Positions 1 through 8,913 of a stretch of 64,000 bases of DNA are shown one piece after another. Positions within the stretch are counted from its first letter, which is position 1. Every line of letters starts with the position of its first letter. The notes beneath the pieces were generated by a model. It ran no database searches. It saw only the letters and a program-made list of their open reading frames with translations, and was not told the origin of the DNA. This stretch comes from Nocardia sp. GTDB lineage: Bacteria > Actinomycetota > Actinomycetes > Mycobacteriales > Mycobacteriaceae. A program made the translations under genes and the position numbers. The DNA lies in contig NZ_JAODNK010000181.1 in the NCBI RefSeq assembly GCF_025465275.1, positions 100,093-164,092 on the forward strand, read 5' to 3'.

Positions 1-82
1 AGCCTGGCCGGGGTGCGCCAGATGGCCTGGACATGAAATCCAGTCGCTGGTCGGCCCTGCTCGCGATCCGGAAATTAGGGTT

Positions 83-772
83 GTGCGCACGAGGATTCGG
101 CAGTGGCGGCGGGCATATCTGGCCGCTGAGTACGCGGCATTGTTCTTCGGGGGAACGACCGCTTACAACGCGGTGCTGCGCGGTCGACCGCCGATTCCCG
201 CGCTGTTGGTGCTGGGGACCGCTGCCACCGTCTATCTGCGGCGCTCGCGCGGTTTCGACCGAGACTCGCTGTGGCGGTCCGAGGCATTTCGCGGCCAGGC
301 GCGGCCGATGGCGGTGACGGCCGGGTCGAGCGCGCTGGCGCTCACGGCGGCTACCGCGCTGCTGCGGCGCGGGGATCTGTTCGATCTACCTCGGCGGAAC
401 CCATTGCTGTGGCTGGCGGTAATGGTGCTGTACCCGGCGCTGAGCGTGTATCCGCAGGAGCTTATTTTCCGGTCGTTCCTGTTCCATCGGTATGCGCCGG
501 TATTCGGTGACGGCGCCGGTATGGTCGCCGCCAGCGCCGCGGCTTTCGGCTACGTGCACATCATCTTCGGCAGCTGGTTCTCGGTGGCCGCGAGCGGTGT
601 CGGGGGCTGGATCTTCGCGACTCGGTACCTGCGTACGCAGTCGCTGTTCACCGCCTCGGTCGAGCATTCGGTGTACGGAATACTCGTGTTCTCCATAGGT
701 TTGGGTCGGCATTTCTATCACGGCGCGGCGCCGGCGCCGCGTATCCAGTTGGGCGCCAACCGAACCGCCTGA
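83..772 (+). CDS. CPBP-family intramembrane metalloprotease-like protein
   Basis: This is a 229-aa multi-pass membrane protein. It carries the CPBP (CAAX/Abi) motifs: QELIFR at residues 125-130 (motif 1, usually EExxxR, here with Q in place of the first E), FGYVH at 155-159 (motif 2, FxxxH), and SVEHSVYG at 192-199 (a late His). Hydrophobic stretches lie around 20-50, 80-95, 108-123 and 150-180. Family members cleave prenylated or other membrane substrates, but most actinobacterial ones have no known substrate. The start is GTG at 83. The Q-for-E change in motif 1 may reduce protease activity. Fold assignment is solid; function is inferred. Confidence 0.75.
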   Translation: MRTRIRQWRRAYLAAEYAALFFGGTTAYNAVLRGRPPIPALLVLGTAATVYLRRSRGFDRDSLWRSEAFRGQARPMAVTAGSSALALTAATALLRRGDLFDLPRRNPLLWLAVMVLYPALSVYPQELIFRSFLFHRYAPVFGDGAGMVAASAAAFGYVHIIFGSWFSVAASGVGGWIFATRYLRTQSLFTASVEHSVYGILVFSIGLGRHFYHGAAPAPRIQLGANRTA

Positions 773-837
773 CTGACATATTGCCAGTTCACAGTCCCGA
801 CACCTAGGTGTCGGTGCGGTCTGGTAGTCATGGGTTC

Positions 838-1710
838 ATGACGACTCTGGGTGCCGTATTCCGTCCGTCGAATCCGCCGGAGCGGTTGCGGGAGGTGGTG
901 CGGGTAGCGGAGGGGGCGGGACTCGACGAATTGTGGTTGTGGGAGGACTGTTTTCAGGAGGGTGGCATCTCCAGCGCCACGGCCGCACTGGCGTGGAGCG
1001 AGCGGCTGCGGGTCGGGGTCGGGGTGCTGCCGGCGCCGCTGCGGAATGTCGCGATTACCGCCATGGAGATCGCGACGCTGGAGCGCATGTTCGATGGGCG
1101 GGCGATCTGGGGCGTCGGTCACGGAGTGCAGGACTGGATGGGACAGGTCGGGGCGCGGGTCGCCTCGCCGGTGACCCTGCTGCGTGAATATCTCGATGCG
1201 CTGGGGGGATTGCTCGCAGGTGAGCGAATCACCGTGAAGGGCAGGTATATCCAGCTCGACGACGTCGCCCTGGACTGGCCGCCCGCCACCGCACCGGCGG
1301 TGCTGGCCGCGGCGGGCGGGCCGCGCACGCTGCACCTGGTCGGTGCGGCTGCCGACGGCGTCATCCTGGACAGTTCCAAATCCGCGGACGGCATTCGTGC
1401 GGCCGTCGACATCATTCGCGCGGCGCGGCCGGAAGATACTGCGCTCCAGCCGTATCCGGTGGTCGCCTACCTCCTGACCGCCACCGGCCCGGGCGCTTCC
1501 GACCGGGTCGCCGCGGAGTTACGCGGCAAGGACCGCGACACGATCCCGGACGTCGGCGTCACCGGCGATGCCCGGGCGATCGCCGACACCGTCATCCGCT
1601 GGGCCGAAGCCGGGGCCACCAGTGTGGTGCTACAGCCCACCGCCGATGAGCCCGATCCTGCCGCCTTCGTCCGATTTGTTGCAGAACAGGTCCGGCCCTT
1701 GGTTCCGTGA
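838..1710 (+). CDS. LLM-class F420/FMN-dependent oxidoreductase
   Basis: A 290-aa luciferase-like (LLM) TIM-barrel oxidoreductase. The sequence opens with the family pattern (LGAVFRPSNPPERL, then AEGAGLDELWLWED), followed by AALAWSERLRVGVGVLP, TLERMFDGRAIWGVGHGV and a late substrate-pocket segment around AADGVILDSS. Members use reduced F420 or FMN on small organic substrates. The ATG at 838 is preferred because the conserved first strand starts there; a GTG at 808 would add ten poorly conserved residues. It stops four bases before the stop of the convergent hydrolase. The substrate cannot be told from sequence. Confidence 0.8.
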   Translation: MTTLGAVFRPSNPPERLREVVRVAEGAGLDELWLWEDCFQEGGISSATAALAWSERLRVGVGVLPAPLRNVAITAMEIATLERMFDGRAIWGVGHGVQDWMGQVGARVASPVTLLREYLDALGGLLAGERITVKGRYIQLDDVALDWPPATAPAVLAAAGGPRTLHLVGAAADGVILDSSKSADGIRAAVDIIRAARPEDTALQPYPVVAYLLTATGPGASDRVAAELRGKDRDTIPDVGVTGDARAIADTVIRWAEAGATSVVLQPTADEPDPAAFVRFVAEQVRPLVP

Positions 1711-1714
1711 CCGA

Positions 1715-3526
1715 TCAGCTTTCCGACTGTATTGCCGCCAGGGTTGCGGTGATGCGGTCGGAATCCGCGGATGTCCAGCCCGGCGGGGCGGCGACCGCCG
1801 CCCATGCGTAGGGCATCAGGTCTTCGTAGTTGTGCCCGTGCCCGGACGGCGGTGACTGGGCGCGCACCAGATCGGCGCTGACCTGCCAGAAGGTGACGAT
1901 CGGGTACCAGCTCATTGCCGATGTTCGATCCCGTCCCGGGGCTTCGGTCAGCCAGTCCGGACGCGTGAACAGCAGGTCGGTATTCCACCAGACGACGGGA
2001 TCGGAGGCGTGCTGCAGATACAGCACGCGCGGTTCGGGCCACGCGTCGCGCGGTGCCGAATGCTGTTCCGGCAACGGCAGATCCTGCTTTCCGGCGGCGA
2101 ACCTGACAATCAGTCCGCCGGCGTAGGTGGGAAGTACCTCGGGAGTGCCGGGATCTCGCCGATCCTCGATCGCGCCCCACAGGTGATTGGAATTCGGCGG
2201 TCCGACGAACAGGGCGCCGTCCACGGATCGACGGAGATCGGCCAGGCTCCCGAAGGCGCTCTCGGCCGACTGCGAGCCGAGGCTCTCGCCGTACACGATG
2301 AGACGGGGGCGATGCCCCTCCGGCAACTGCGCCCAGCGCTGGTGAATGCCGTCGATGAGCGCGGCCCCCGCACTCGCCGCCGCGGAACGGTCCACCAGAA
2401 AGGAGATCCAGCTGGGCAGGAAGGAGTACTGCATCGCCGCGATGGCGGAGTCGCCGTTGTACATCAACTCCAGCGATTGGGCCGCGACCGGGTTCACCCA
2501 GCCGGTGCCGGTGGTGCCCGCCACGACCAGGATCTTGCGGTCCCACGCGCCGGTGCGGTCGAGTTCGCCGACGATCATCCGCACCCGTGCCGCGGTGTCG
2601 GCGGCCGATCCGAGCCCGGCGTACACCCGGATCGGTTCTCGCGCGGGGACACCGCTGATCGCCGCGAGGCGCTCGGATCCGAGTCCGCCGGCAACAAACG
2701 TCCGGCCCTGCAGTCCCAGGGTGTCCCAGTGCGCCGCCGAGACCGGGCTGCCCGATCGTTCAGCCGAGATCGGTTGCACGACACCGTGTTCCGTACCATT
2801 GTTCTGCCCGGCGAACACCGAGTGCGCGGCGTCGGAACTTCCCGCCAGCAGCACCTTGTCCACGAACAGCACCACCGCCACGGCGACCGTGATCGGCGCG
2901 ATCACATGCGCTACCGGCAGGGAGACGTGCAGCCGGGCCGACAGCAGGCCCGCGAACGCGCGAGCCGCGCGCCTGAGCCCCCGGGCGATCGCCAGCACCA
3001 TCAGAAAAATGCCAACGATGATCAGACCTGTGCGCAAGTAGGCAACTCCGGCCGACTGCGACATCCCCATCAGCGCATCAACATCGCGTTGCCCGCTCGC
3101 CGCCACCAGCAGTGTGCTCATGACGGTGAAGATCGCGAGCAGTGCGATGAGGATCTCCAGCACCAGTTCGACCCGGCGTTCGAAACGCCACCACGAGAAT
3201 CGCGGCGCCACCCACCGGCGCATCGGGAATGCGAGCAGCAGTCCCACCCCGTAGCCGGTCACGCTGGTGAATCCGCTGACAATGCCTTGAAAGACCCAGT
3301 CCCGGGGCAGCAGCGACGGGCTCAGACTCCACGCGAAGAAGAACAGCGCGAACACCAGGCCCACAAGATCCAGCCCGAGAATCGTGATGGGCCGGGGCGG
3401 TGGCGCCCCCTCCTCCGGTGCGCGGAAACCCTGCCGCACGCTGTTCACCCTGGCGCGCACAGCTTCTCGACCTGATCGGACAACCCGGGCTCGCACGGGA
3501 TCGATGTGCGAGCGCCAGGTGTCCAT
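1715..3526 (-). CDS. Membrane-anchored alpha/beta-hydrolase (Abhydrolase_9 type)
   Basis: A 603-aa protein with an N-terminal half of about four or five membrane segments (roughly residues 48-75, 82-100, 121-142, 164-182, 205-225). The C-terminal alpha/beta-hydrolase domain has a nucleophile elbow GESLG at 413-417 and an acidic and a His residue late in the chain (HGHNYEDLMPY). This two-part layout matches the Abhydrolase_9_N plus Abhydrolase_9 family found in actinomycetes. The catalytic domain probably sits at the outer membrane face. No substrate is known. It is convergent with the upstream oxidoreductase. Confidence 0.8.
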   Translation of the reverse strand: MDTWRSHIDPVRARVVRSGREAVRARVNSVRQGFRAPEEGAPPPRPITILGLDLVGLVFALFFFAWSLSPSLLPRDWVFQGIVSGFTSVTGYGVGLLLAFPMRRWVAPRFSWWRFERRVELVLEILIALLAIFTVMSTLLVAASGQRDVDALMGMSQSAGVAYLRTGLIIVGIFLMVLAIARGLRRAARAFAGLLSARLHVSLPVAHVIAPITVAVAVVLFVDKVLLAGSSDAAHSVFAGQNNGTEHGVVQPISAERSGSPVSAAHWDTLGLQGRTFVAGGLGSERLAAISGVPAREPIRVYAGLGSAADTAARVRMIVGELDRTGAWDRKILVVAGTTGTGWVNPVAAQSLELMYNGDSAIAAMQYSFLPSWISFLVDRSAAASAGAALIDGIHQRWAQLPEGHRPRLIVYGESLGSQSAESAFGSLADLRRSVDGALFVGPPNSNHLWGAIEDRRDPGTPEVLPTYAGGLIVRFAAGKQDLPLPEQHSAPRDAWPEPRVLYLQHASDPVVWWNTDLLFTRPDWLTEAPGRDRTSAMSWYPIVTFWQVSADLVRAQSPPSGHGHNYEDLMPYAWAAVAAPPGWTSADSDRITATLAAIQSES

Positions 3527-3611
3527 GCGCCTACTTTCTCATTCCCGGCGAAAGGTCACCGCCGCGGCCTGAGGGGGTAGCCCCGCATTCACTTCGACGC
3601 GGGGGCGCTGG

Positions 3612-4037
3612 TCAGTTCTGGGGGCCGCGGGTGATGGTGTCACAGCCGGATACCTGCGCGCCGGCGCCGGGACCCGCATCATTTTCGGCATCCTGTTCGG
3701 CCTCGTCCGAGGTCGAACCCTGCGCCCAACCCCAGTGACCGTCCGAGGTCACCGCCGCTGCGCCACAGCGCAGATTGTCGGACCTGTCGGAGTCCCAGTC
3801 GAGTTTCCAGTCGCAGTCGGTGAAGCCGCATTTCGAGTTCGCGGCGTCATCGGCTTCCTGCTGGCTGGGGTAACCGGTGACGATCGCGTAGGCGCGCCCG
3901 TGATTACCGATGGAGATCGCGCCCCAGGTGCCCCCCGAATCCGCCTGCGCGGGCGCCGCGAACAGCGCGGACAGTCCGATAGCCAGGACCGCGGTGGTGA
4001 GCAGTTTCGACCCACGGGTCGATTTCGAAAAAAGCAT
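3612..4037 (-). CDS. Secreted DUF4189 protein
   Basis: A 141-aa secreted protein. An N-terminal signal peptide (TTAVLAIGLSALFAAPAQA) precedes a DUF4189 domain: WGAISIG near the start, a tract with spaced Cys (CGFTDCDW), an aromatic-rich end (GHWGWAQG) and a C-terminal Cys near SGCDT. DUF4189 domains are common in actinobacterial exported proteins and have no established activity. It is transcribed away from the ABC operon at 4350. Confidence is high for the family and low for any role. Confidence 0.8.
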   Translation of the reverse strand: MLFSKSTRGSKLLTTAVLAIGLSALFAAPAQADSGGTWGAISIGNHGRAYAIVTGYPSQQEADDAANSKCGFTDCDWKLDWDSDRSDNLRCGAAAVTSDGHWGWAQGSTSDEAEQDAENDAGPGAGAQVSGCDTITRGPQN

Positions 4038-4349
4038 TCCAGCCTCCCCTTCTGGTGTGGCACCTCAGGACTCGGGGTGCCGAACGTTGGAGAGCATAAC
4101 CGCCGGGTCCGACAATCCGTTCACCGTCGGCACCGCCGGATCTGCTTGCGACAGTGCGCTATTCGCCTGCGATGGACCTTCGTGGCCGCTGCGAACTCCG
4201 AGCAGCGGGCCACGAGCGGCAGATTGAAATCACGGTGATCGTGGACCTGTCCTGCGCGTCTTCCGCAGGAAAGGATCGAACCGGACGGTCTCGGCCCGGG
4301 TCCGATCGCGGGTACGGGCATCCAGACAGCGAATTCGACGGAGGACGGC
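4038..4349. other. Intergenic region, divergent promoters
   Basis: About 310 bases separate the DUF4189 gene (minus) from the ABC operon (plus). Both promoters must lie here. A GGAGG-type ribosome site sits just before the ATG at 4350. I see no convincing riboswitch, RNA gene or leader peptide in it. Confidence 0.5.
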
Positions 4350-5228
4350 ATGATCAGCATCGGGGCGACCCGAATCGGCGCGCGCGCAGTCGAAGCGGGG
4401 CGAGTGCGAAGCACCGGCGGGTGGGCTCGGTTGCGTGGGATCTCGGTGCGACTGCTGTCACTGGTCGGGCTGCTCCTGCTCTGGTGGGCGATCAGCGCGG
4501 CGAAAGTGGTTGATCAGCAGTTCCTTCCGACGCCGGCGGCGGTATGGCGGGCCTTTGTGCGCGCCGACAGTTGGCACGAACTGGCGCCGGGTGTGCCGCG
4601 CCAGGTGCGCGGAGAGCAGAACTACTTCCTCTGGGAGCATCTGGTCGCGAGCCTGCAGCGCATCGGCCTCGGGGCGGGAGCCGCGGTCATCCTGGGTCCG
4701 CTGGTCGGATTCGGCTTGGGTACGTCGCGGACGATCCGGGTCATCGTCGAGCCGTATCTGAACTTCCTGCGCGCACTGCCGCCGCTCGGCTATATCGGAC
4801 TGCTCATCGTATGGTTCGGCATCGGCGACACCTCGAAGATCTGGCTGCTGTTCCTCGCGGCATTCCCGCCTGTAGTAATCGCGACTATCACAGGCGTGCA
4901 AGGTGTTTCGGCCGACCGCATCAATGCGGCCCGTTCCCTGGGAGCGAACCGCAGACAGGTGATCACCCGAGTTCTCCTGCCCGCCACGCTCCCCGAGGTC
5001 ATCACCGGCATACGCGTGGCAGTCGGCTTCGCCTGGACCACAGTCGTCGCCGCCGAACTCGACAATGGCATCCCCGGCATCGGCGGACTCGCCTACCTGG
5101 CCGGTCAGCGCCTCGATACCGCACTGACCATGGCCTGCATCATCGTTATCGGACTCACCGCGCTCGCTCTGGACGCGGCGATCAAGTGGATCGGCGAGAT
5201 CGCCGTTCCGTGGAAAGGCAAGGCGTGA
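4350..5228 (+). CDS. ABC transporter permease, sulfonate/taurine/nitrate type
   Basis: A 292-aa permease with six or so membrane helices and the binding-protein-dependent (EAA) loop near GVQGVSADRINAARSLGANR, followed by VLLPATLPEVITGIRVAVG, as in SsuC/TauC. The last helices contain WTTVVAAELDNGIPGIGGL. It is the first gene of a three-gene operon with a lipoprotein and an ATPase and should form the membrane channel. Its stop overlaps the next start as GTGA. Family is certain; the actual substrate (alkanesulfonate, taurine, nitrate or thiamine precursor) is not shown by sequence. Confidence 0.9.
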   Translation: MISIGATRIGARAVEAGRVRSTGGWARLRGISVRLLSLVGLLLLWWAISAAKVVDQQFLPTPAAVWRAFVRADSWHELAPGVPRQVRGEQNYFLWEHLVASLQRIGLGAGAAVILGPLVGFGLGTSRTIRVIVEPYLNFLRALPPLGYIGLLIVWFGIGDTSKIWLLFLAAFPPVVIATITGVQGVSADRINAARSLGANRRQVITRVLLPATLPEVITGIRVAVGFAWTTVVAAELDNGIPGIGGLAYLAGQRLDTALTMACIIVIGLTALALDAAIKWIGEIAVPWKGKA

Positions 5229-6283
5229 AACGCAAGCTCGTCGCATTGGCACTGGCCGGAGTTCTCGCGGCAGCACTGTCCGGATGTGTGTCGTCGGGGC
5301 GCAGCGACCAGTCCCGCGCCGAAGGCGATAAGGTCGCCTGCCCGGTGACTGTCGACGACTCCTTCACCGGCACAGTACGTTTGGGCTACCAGGACATCCC
5401 GAATGGCGCGCTGGTGGTGAAGGATGCGGGGCTGCTGGAGACCTGCCTTCCCAAGGCCAAGATCGTCTGGAGCAAATTCGCTTCCGGTGCGACGGTTATT
5501 CAGGCGTTCGGATCCAATTCCCTCGATCTCGGACTGCTCGGGAGTGCTGCTGCGGCGCGGGCGATTTCGGCGCCGCTGAATATCGATATGAAGGTGGTGT
5601 GGGTCCACGATGTGATCGGGTCGGCCGAATCGCTGGTGGCGAAGGATCCGGCGATTACCTCGGTCGCGGGGCTGCGCGGGAAGAAGATCGCGGTGCCGTT
5701 CGCCAGTACTTCGCACTACAGCTTGCTCGCGGCACTGCAGGCGGCCGGGATCGAGCGGGACGTGACGCTCGTCAATCTCACGCCCGATGCGATTCCCGCT
5801 GCGTGGCGGGACAGCAGTATCGATGCGGCGTTCATCTGGGAGCCCACCCTGACAGAGCTGCTGAAGAATGGGCATACGGTGACCACCGCCGCCGATACCG
5901 CCAAGGCAGGTAAGCCCACCTACGATCTGGAGGGCGCGCGCTCCGACTTCGTCGCCGCCAACCCGAAGTTCCTTGCCGTGTGGACCGCCGCGCAGAACTG
6001 GGCGGTGCAGCAGCTGTCGAGTGATCCGCAGGGCGCCGCCACGCATATCGCCGCGCAGCTGGGCATTCCGGTGGATGCGGTGCGCAAGCAGGTCACCGGT
6101 TACGGCTTCCTCGATGCCGCGACGCAGGCCGGGGCGCCGTATCTCGGCAAGCAGCTCGGTACGGATCTGCAGACGTCTGCGCAATTCCTGTTGAGCCAGG
6201 GCGAGATTCAGGGCCTGGCCGCACCGGAGAAGTACGCGGGGGCCGTTTATGCCGATGCCGCAAAGACAGTGAGCGCCAAGTGA
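5225..6283 (+). CDS. ABC transporter substrate-binding lipoprotein (SsuA/TauA type)
   Basis: A 352-aa lipoprotein. The signal peptide ends in a lipobox (LSGC, Cys about residue 20). The mature part has the TauA/SsuA/NMT1-like fold, with the patterns VRLGYQDIPNGALVVKDAG, ASGATVIQAFGSNSLDLGLLGS and LRGKKIAVPFASTSHYSL. The start is a GTG overlapping the permease stop (GTGA), and its own stop overlaps the ATPase start in the same way, so the three proteins are translationally coupled. It should capture the ligand at the outer membrane face. A taurine or alkanesulfonate ligand is a family-based inference. Confidence 0.88.
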   Translation: MKRKLVALALAGVLAAALSGCVSSGRSDQSRAEGDKVACPVTVDDSFTGTVRLGYQDIPNGALVVKDAGLLETCLPKAKIVWSKFASGATVIQAFGSNSLDLGLLGSAAAARAISAPLNIDMKVVWVHDVIGSAESLVAKDPAITSVAGLRGKKIAVPFASTSHYSLLAALQAAGIERDVTLVNLTPDAIPAAWRDSSIDAAFIWEPTLTELLKNGHTVTTAADTAKAGKPTYDLEGARSDFVAANPKFLAVWTAAQNWAVQQLSSDPQGAATHIAAQLGIPVDAVRKQVTGYGFLDAATQAGAPYLGKQLGTDLQTSAQFLLSQGEIQGLAAPEKYAGAVYADAAKTVSAK

Positions 6284-7086
6284 GTTCGGCCGTTGCGCAG
6301 CGCGACCAGGTCGTGCTGCGCGAAGTGTCGAAGACCTACGAGACCGCTACCGGTGACACGGTGGCGCTCTCCCCCACCGATCTGACCATCGAACCGGGCG
6401 AGTTCGTCAGCATTGTCGGACCGTCCGGATGCGGAAAGACCACCCTGCTGCAGTTGCTCGGCGGCTTCCTGACACCGACCACCGGTGAGCTCCTGGTCGG
6501 TGCGGACGTCATCGACGGTCCGAGCGCGGAGCGCGGTGTGGTGTTCCAGGCCCCCACGCTGTACCCCTGGCTGTCGGTCCGCGGCAATATCGAGTTCGGG
6601 CCGAAGGTCCGCGGGGTCGACAAGAAGACCCGGCGAGCCGAGTCCGATCGGCTGCTGCAGCTGGTCGGACTGGGCGATGTGGGCGCCAAGCGCCCCTACG
6701 AGCTCTCCGGCGGCATGCAGCAGCGGGCACAGATCGCCCGGGTACTGATCAACGATCCGCGCATCATCCTCATGGACGAGCCGTTCGGCGCCCTCGACCA
6801 GCTCACCAGGGAGCGGTTGCAGGTGGAGCTGCTGCGATTGTGGCGGCAGGCGGGCAAAACCATCGTGTTCGTCACGCACTCGGTGGAGGAGGCGGTGTTC
6901 CTGTCCACCCGTGTGCTGGTCATGAGCGCGCGGCCGGGCCGCGTCATCGTGGATCGGCACATCGAGCTGCCCGGCGATACCGCGTCCGGGGACGGGGCCG
7001 TGCGCAACCTGGCGGTCACCGCGACACCGGAGTTCCAGGCACTGAAATCCGAACTGGCACAGGCGATCTACGACGCCCACCGCTAG
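6280..7086 (+). CDS. ABC transporter ATP-binding protein (SsuB/TauB type)
   Basis: A 268-aa ATPase with Walker A GPSGCGKTT, Q-loop VVFQAPTLYPW, signature LSGGMQQRAQIAR, Walker B ILMDEPFGALD and H-loop VTHSVEEAVF. This set matches the SsuB/TauB/NrtD subfamily, which powers import of sulfonates, taurine or nitrate. The GTG start overlaps the lipoprotein stop. A strong terminator follows 12 bases downstream, closing the operon. Confidence 0.92.
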   Translation: MSSAVAQRDQVVLREVSKTYETATGDTVALSPTDLTIEPGEFVSIVGPSGCGKTTLLQLLGGFLTPTTGELLVGADVIDGPSAERGVVFQAPTLYPWLSVRGNIEFGPKVRGVDKKTRRAESDRLLQLVGLGDVGAKRPYELSGGMQQRAQIARVLINDPRIILMDEPFGALDQLTRERLQVELLRLWRQAGKTIVFVTHSVEEAVFLSTRVLVMSARPGRVIVDRHIELPGDTASGDGAVRNLAVTATPEFQALKSELAQAIYDAHR

Positions 7087-7098
7087 CCGTGAACAGAC

Positions 7099-7138
7099 CG
7101 ATGGCCCCGGATCGCGACACTGCGATCCGGGGCCATCG
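7099..7138 (+). terminator. Strong hairpin after the first ABC operon
   Basis: A perfect 17-bp inverted repeat (7099-7115 and 7122-7138) with a 6-base loop lies just after the ATPase stop. It has no long T run, as is usual in high-GC actinomycetes. It may serve both the ABC operon and the convergent Rpf gene. Confidence 0.8.
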
Positions 7139-7177
7139 TCATGCTGAGGTGCCGGTCACCCGGCGACGGCGATACCT

Positions 7178-7513
7178 TTACAGGTAGGCGCCGCAGTGCG
7201 GCCACGCGCCGCGGCCCTGGCCGGCGAGCACGTTCTCCGCAACGCGGATCTGCTCCTCACGGCTGGCGTTGGCAGCGCTGCCCTGGCCGCCGTAGGCGTT
7301 CCAGGTGCTCTGGGTGAACTGCAGGCCGCCGTAGAAGCCGTTACCGGTGTTGGCGCCCCAGTTGCCGCTGCTCTCGCAGTTGGCGACGGCGTCCCAGTCG
7401 CCGGAGGCGGCGGAGGCGGTCGCGGTGGTCAGCGCCAGCGGGACGGCGGCGAACAGGCCGGCGGCCGCGGTGGCGACGATCATACGGGTGCTGAACTTCC
7501 GGTTGCGAGTCAT
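7178..7513 (-). CDS. Resuscitation-promoting factor-like transglycosylase
   Basis: A 111-aa secreted protein: signal peptide (to about residue 37), then a single Rpf domain filling the rest. Visible family residues are DWDAVANCESSGNW with the catalytic Glu at about E47, the NTGNGFYGGLQFTQSTW segment, and a disulfide pair (C46 with the Cys in PHCGAYL). Rpf domains cleave peptidoglycan and promote exit from dormancy. The size matches the short RpfC/D/E-like class. A long 5' region with phased repeats lies upstream, which suggests tight control. Confidence 0.88.
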   Translation of the reverse strand: MTRNRKFSTRMIVATAAAGLFAAVPLALTTATASAASGDWDAVANCESSGNWGANTGNGFYGGLQFTQSTWNAYGGQGSAANASREEQIRVAENVLAGQGRGAWPHCGAYL

Positions 7514-8018
7514 AGATTGATTCCCTGGCCTGCGCCCCTCCGGCCCGCGCTACCAGTTGCGGGTCCCCGTCCCCAGGGATGTCGGTGTCGCTTCGAACCG
7601 CGGGACGGGGTTGCCGGTGTTCGGCGGTTCGAGTTCGAGCTCGGCATTGATCCGAGCCGTGAACGACGGTAACGGAACAATCACGACTAATCACGGGGTG
7701 ATCACGGTCGGTTGACAAATTGGATTCGACCACACTCGCAGACTTTCCCCAGATCGCATCGGGAGACTACCGAATTACATTTATCGAATTCACCCCCGAA
7801 TATGTGACGGACGCCACTGGAAAATGGTGATCCGGATCGCGTAATACGACGCGAAATCAAACGATGAGTGCGTTACGGAGACCAGAAACAAACCGATCAG
7901 TTTTACGCGCGGACCCCCGCTCCGACCGGCTCGGATCGCAGTGCGCGGAACCATTGCCCCCGGTCAGAGCAGTGGCGATAGTTCCGGGGACACTGTTTCG
8001 GCCCCTGCAGGAGGCACC
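7514..8018. other. Divergent intergenic region between Rpf-like and IclR genes
   Basis: About 500 bases. The half next to the Rpf gene is a GC-rich leader of about 150 bases with several complementary tracts (for example GGGGACGGGGACCC on the minus strand). The half next to the IclR gene (about 7735-7890) is AT-richer and probably holds both promoters. Apart from the phased repeats I recognise no named element. Confidence 0.4.
7669..7706 (-). promoter_or_regulatory. Phased direct repeats upstream of the Rpf gene
   Basis: On the plus strand the pentamer [GA]T[AC]AC occurs four times at 7669, 7680, 7690 and 7701, that is every 10-11 bases, or one helical turn. Three copies read ATCACG. Such phasing is typical of OmpR-type response regulators. 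The MtrA consensus known in actinobacteria (GTxAC repeats about 10 bases apart) is similar, and rpf genes are known MtrA targets; binding here is inference. Confidence 0.4.
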
Positions 8019-8813
8019 ATGAGCCCCGATGAACCCCGCTCCGGCGCCCGCGCCGTCGATCGTGCGATCCAGGTGCTCAACTGCTTCGAGGGCGACGATC
8101 CGGAGCTCTCGGTCAGCGAGCTCGCCCACCTCGCTGACCTGCCCGTCAGCACCGTGCACCGGCTCGCACAGGCACTGGTCCGCGGCCGGCTGCTCGATCA
8201 GAACCCCGCGAACGACCGCTACCGCATCGGTCACGGACTGGCATCGCTGGCCCGGCCCGCGCTGGCCCGGCTGGGCCTGGAGTCGGCCGCACCACACCTC
8301 TACGCGCTGGCCGCGGGCATCCGCATCACGGTGAGCGTGAGCGTGGCCGAGGACCGCGATGCGGTCACGGTGTTCCAGGCCAGGCCACCGGTGTACTTCT
8401 GCCCCAACCAGGTACCTCGGGCCAGACAGCCACTGCGCGCCAGCGCGGTGGGGCACGCCCTGCTGGCCTTCTCCCCGATCAGCACGATCGCCGAGGAGCA
8501 TGCCGAGCGGCGCAGCTCACAGGTGGTCCGGACGGGCGGGCTGCACACCGACCTCGATCGTGTCCGCCGCACCGGCTTCGCCAGCGAACTCGTGCCGACC
8601 GACGATCCGATCCGGGCGATCGCCGTGCCCATCGTCGGCCCGGACAAACGGGTGCGGGGCGCGCTGGCGGTACAGGCCAGGTCCGCGCGCCTGGATGCCG
8701 ACCTGGTGCGCAATATCGTTCCGGCCATGCGGGTCACCGCCGGCCGGATCGGCCCGCTGTTCCAAAACCTCGGCGGCCCAACGGATTCCGCCTTCGAATT
8801 AGAATCACGCTGA
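8019..8813 (+). CDS. IclR-family transcriptional regulator
   Basis: A 264-aa regulator: N-terminal winged helix (about residues 10-75, AVDRAIQVLNCF, SVSELAHLADLPVSTVHRL) and a C-terminal IclR effector domain (VGHALLAF, GFASELVPTDDPIRAIAVPI). The ATG at 8019 has a GGAGG site eight bases upstream and starts right before the HTH, so it is preferred over an upstream in-frame GTG at 7941. It lies just before the sulfonate-type operon and is a plausible regulator of it; that link is inference. Confidence 0.88.
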   Translation: MSPDEPRSGARAVDRAIQVLNCFEGDDPELSVSELAHLADLPVSTVHRLAQALVRGRLLDQNPANDRYRIGHGLASLARPALARLGLESAAPHLYALAAGIRITVSVSVAEDRDAVTVFQARPPVYFCPNQVPRARQPLRASAVGHALLAFSPISTIAEEHAERRSSQVVRTGGLHTDLDRVRRTGFASELVPTDDPIRAIAVPIVGPDKRVRGALAVQARSARLDADLVRNIVPAMRVTAGRIGPLFQNLGGPTDSAFELESR

Positions 8814-8832
8814 TTTCCACATCGTGAAAAGA

Positions 8833-8858
8833 CGGTTGCCCGGCAGCCCGGGCAACCG
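8833..8858 (+). terminator. Hairpin after the IclR gene
   Basis: An 11-bp perfect inverted repeat (8833-8843 with 8848-8858) with a 4-base loop, 20 bases after the IclR stop. It separates the regulator from the leader-peptide operon. Confidence 0.6.
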
Positions 8859-8913
8859 CACGATATGAGCAACCTGATCATTACCACTTCCGAACTCTCG
8901 CAAAGGGCCTGGA

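Noticed and set aside
1467..2546. Long open frames antisense to the oxidoreductase and hydrolase genes
   Set aside because: They are Arg/Gly-rich, lack ribosome sites, and are explained by high GC on the opposite strand of real genes.
4171..4349. Possible Cys leader peptide before the first ABC operon (frame with VDLSCASSAG)
   Set aside because: It has no stop before the permease gene, no good ribosome site, and lacks the RRAVDLxRVA core seen at 8914.
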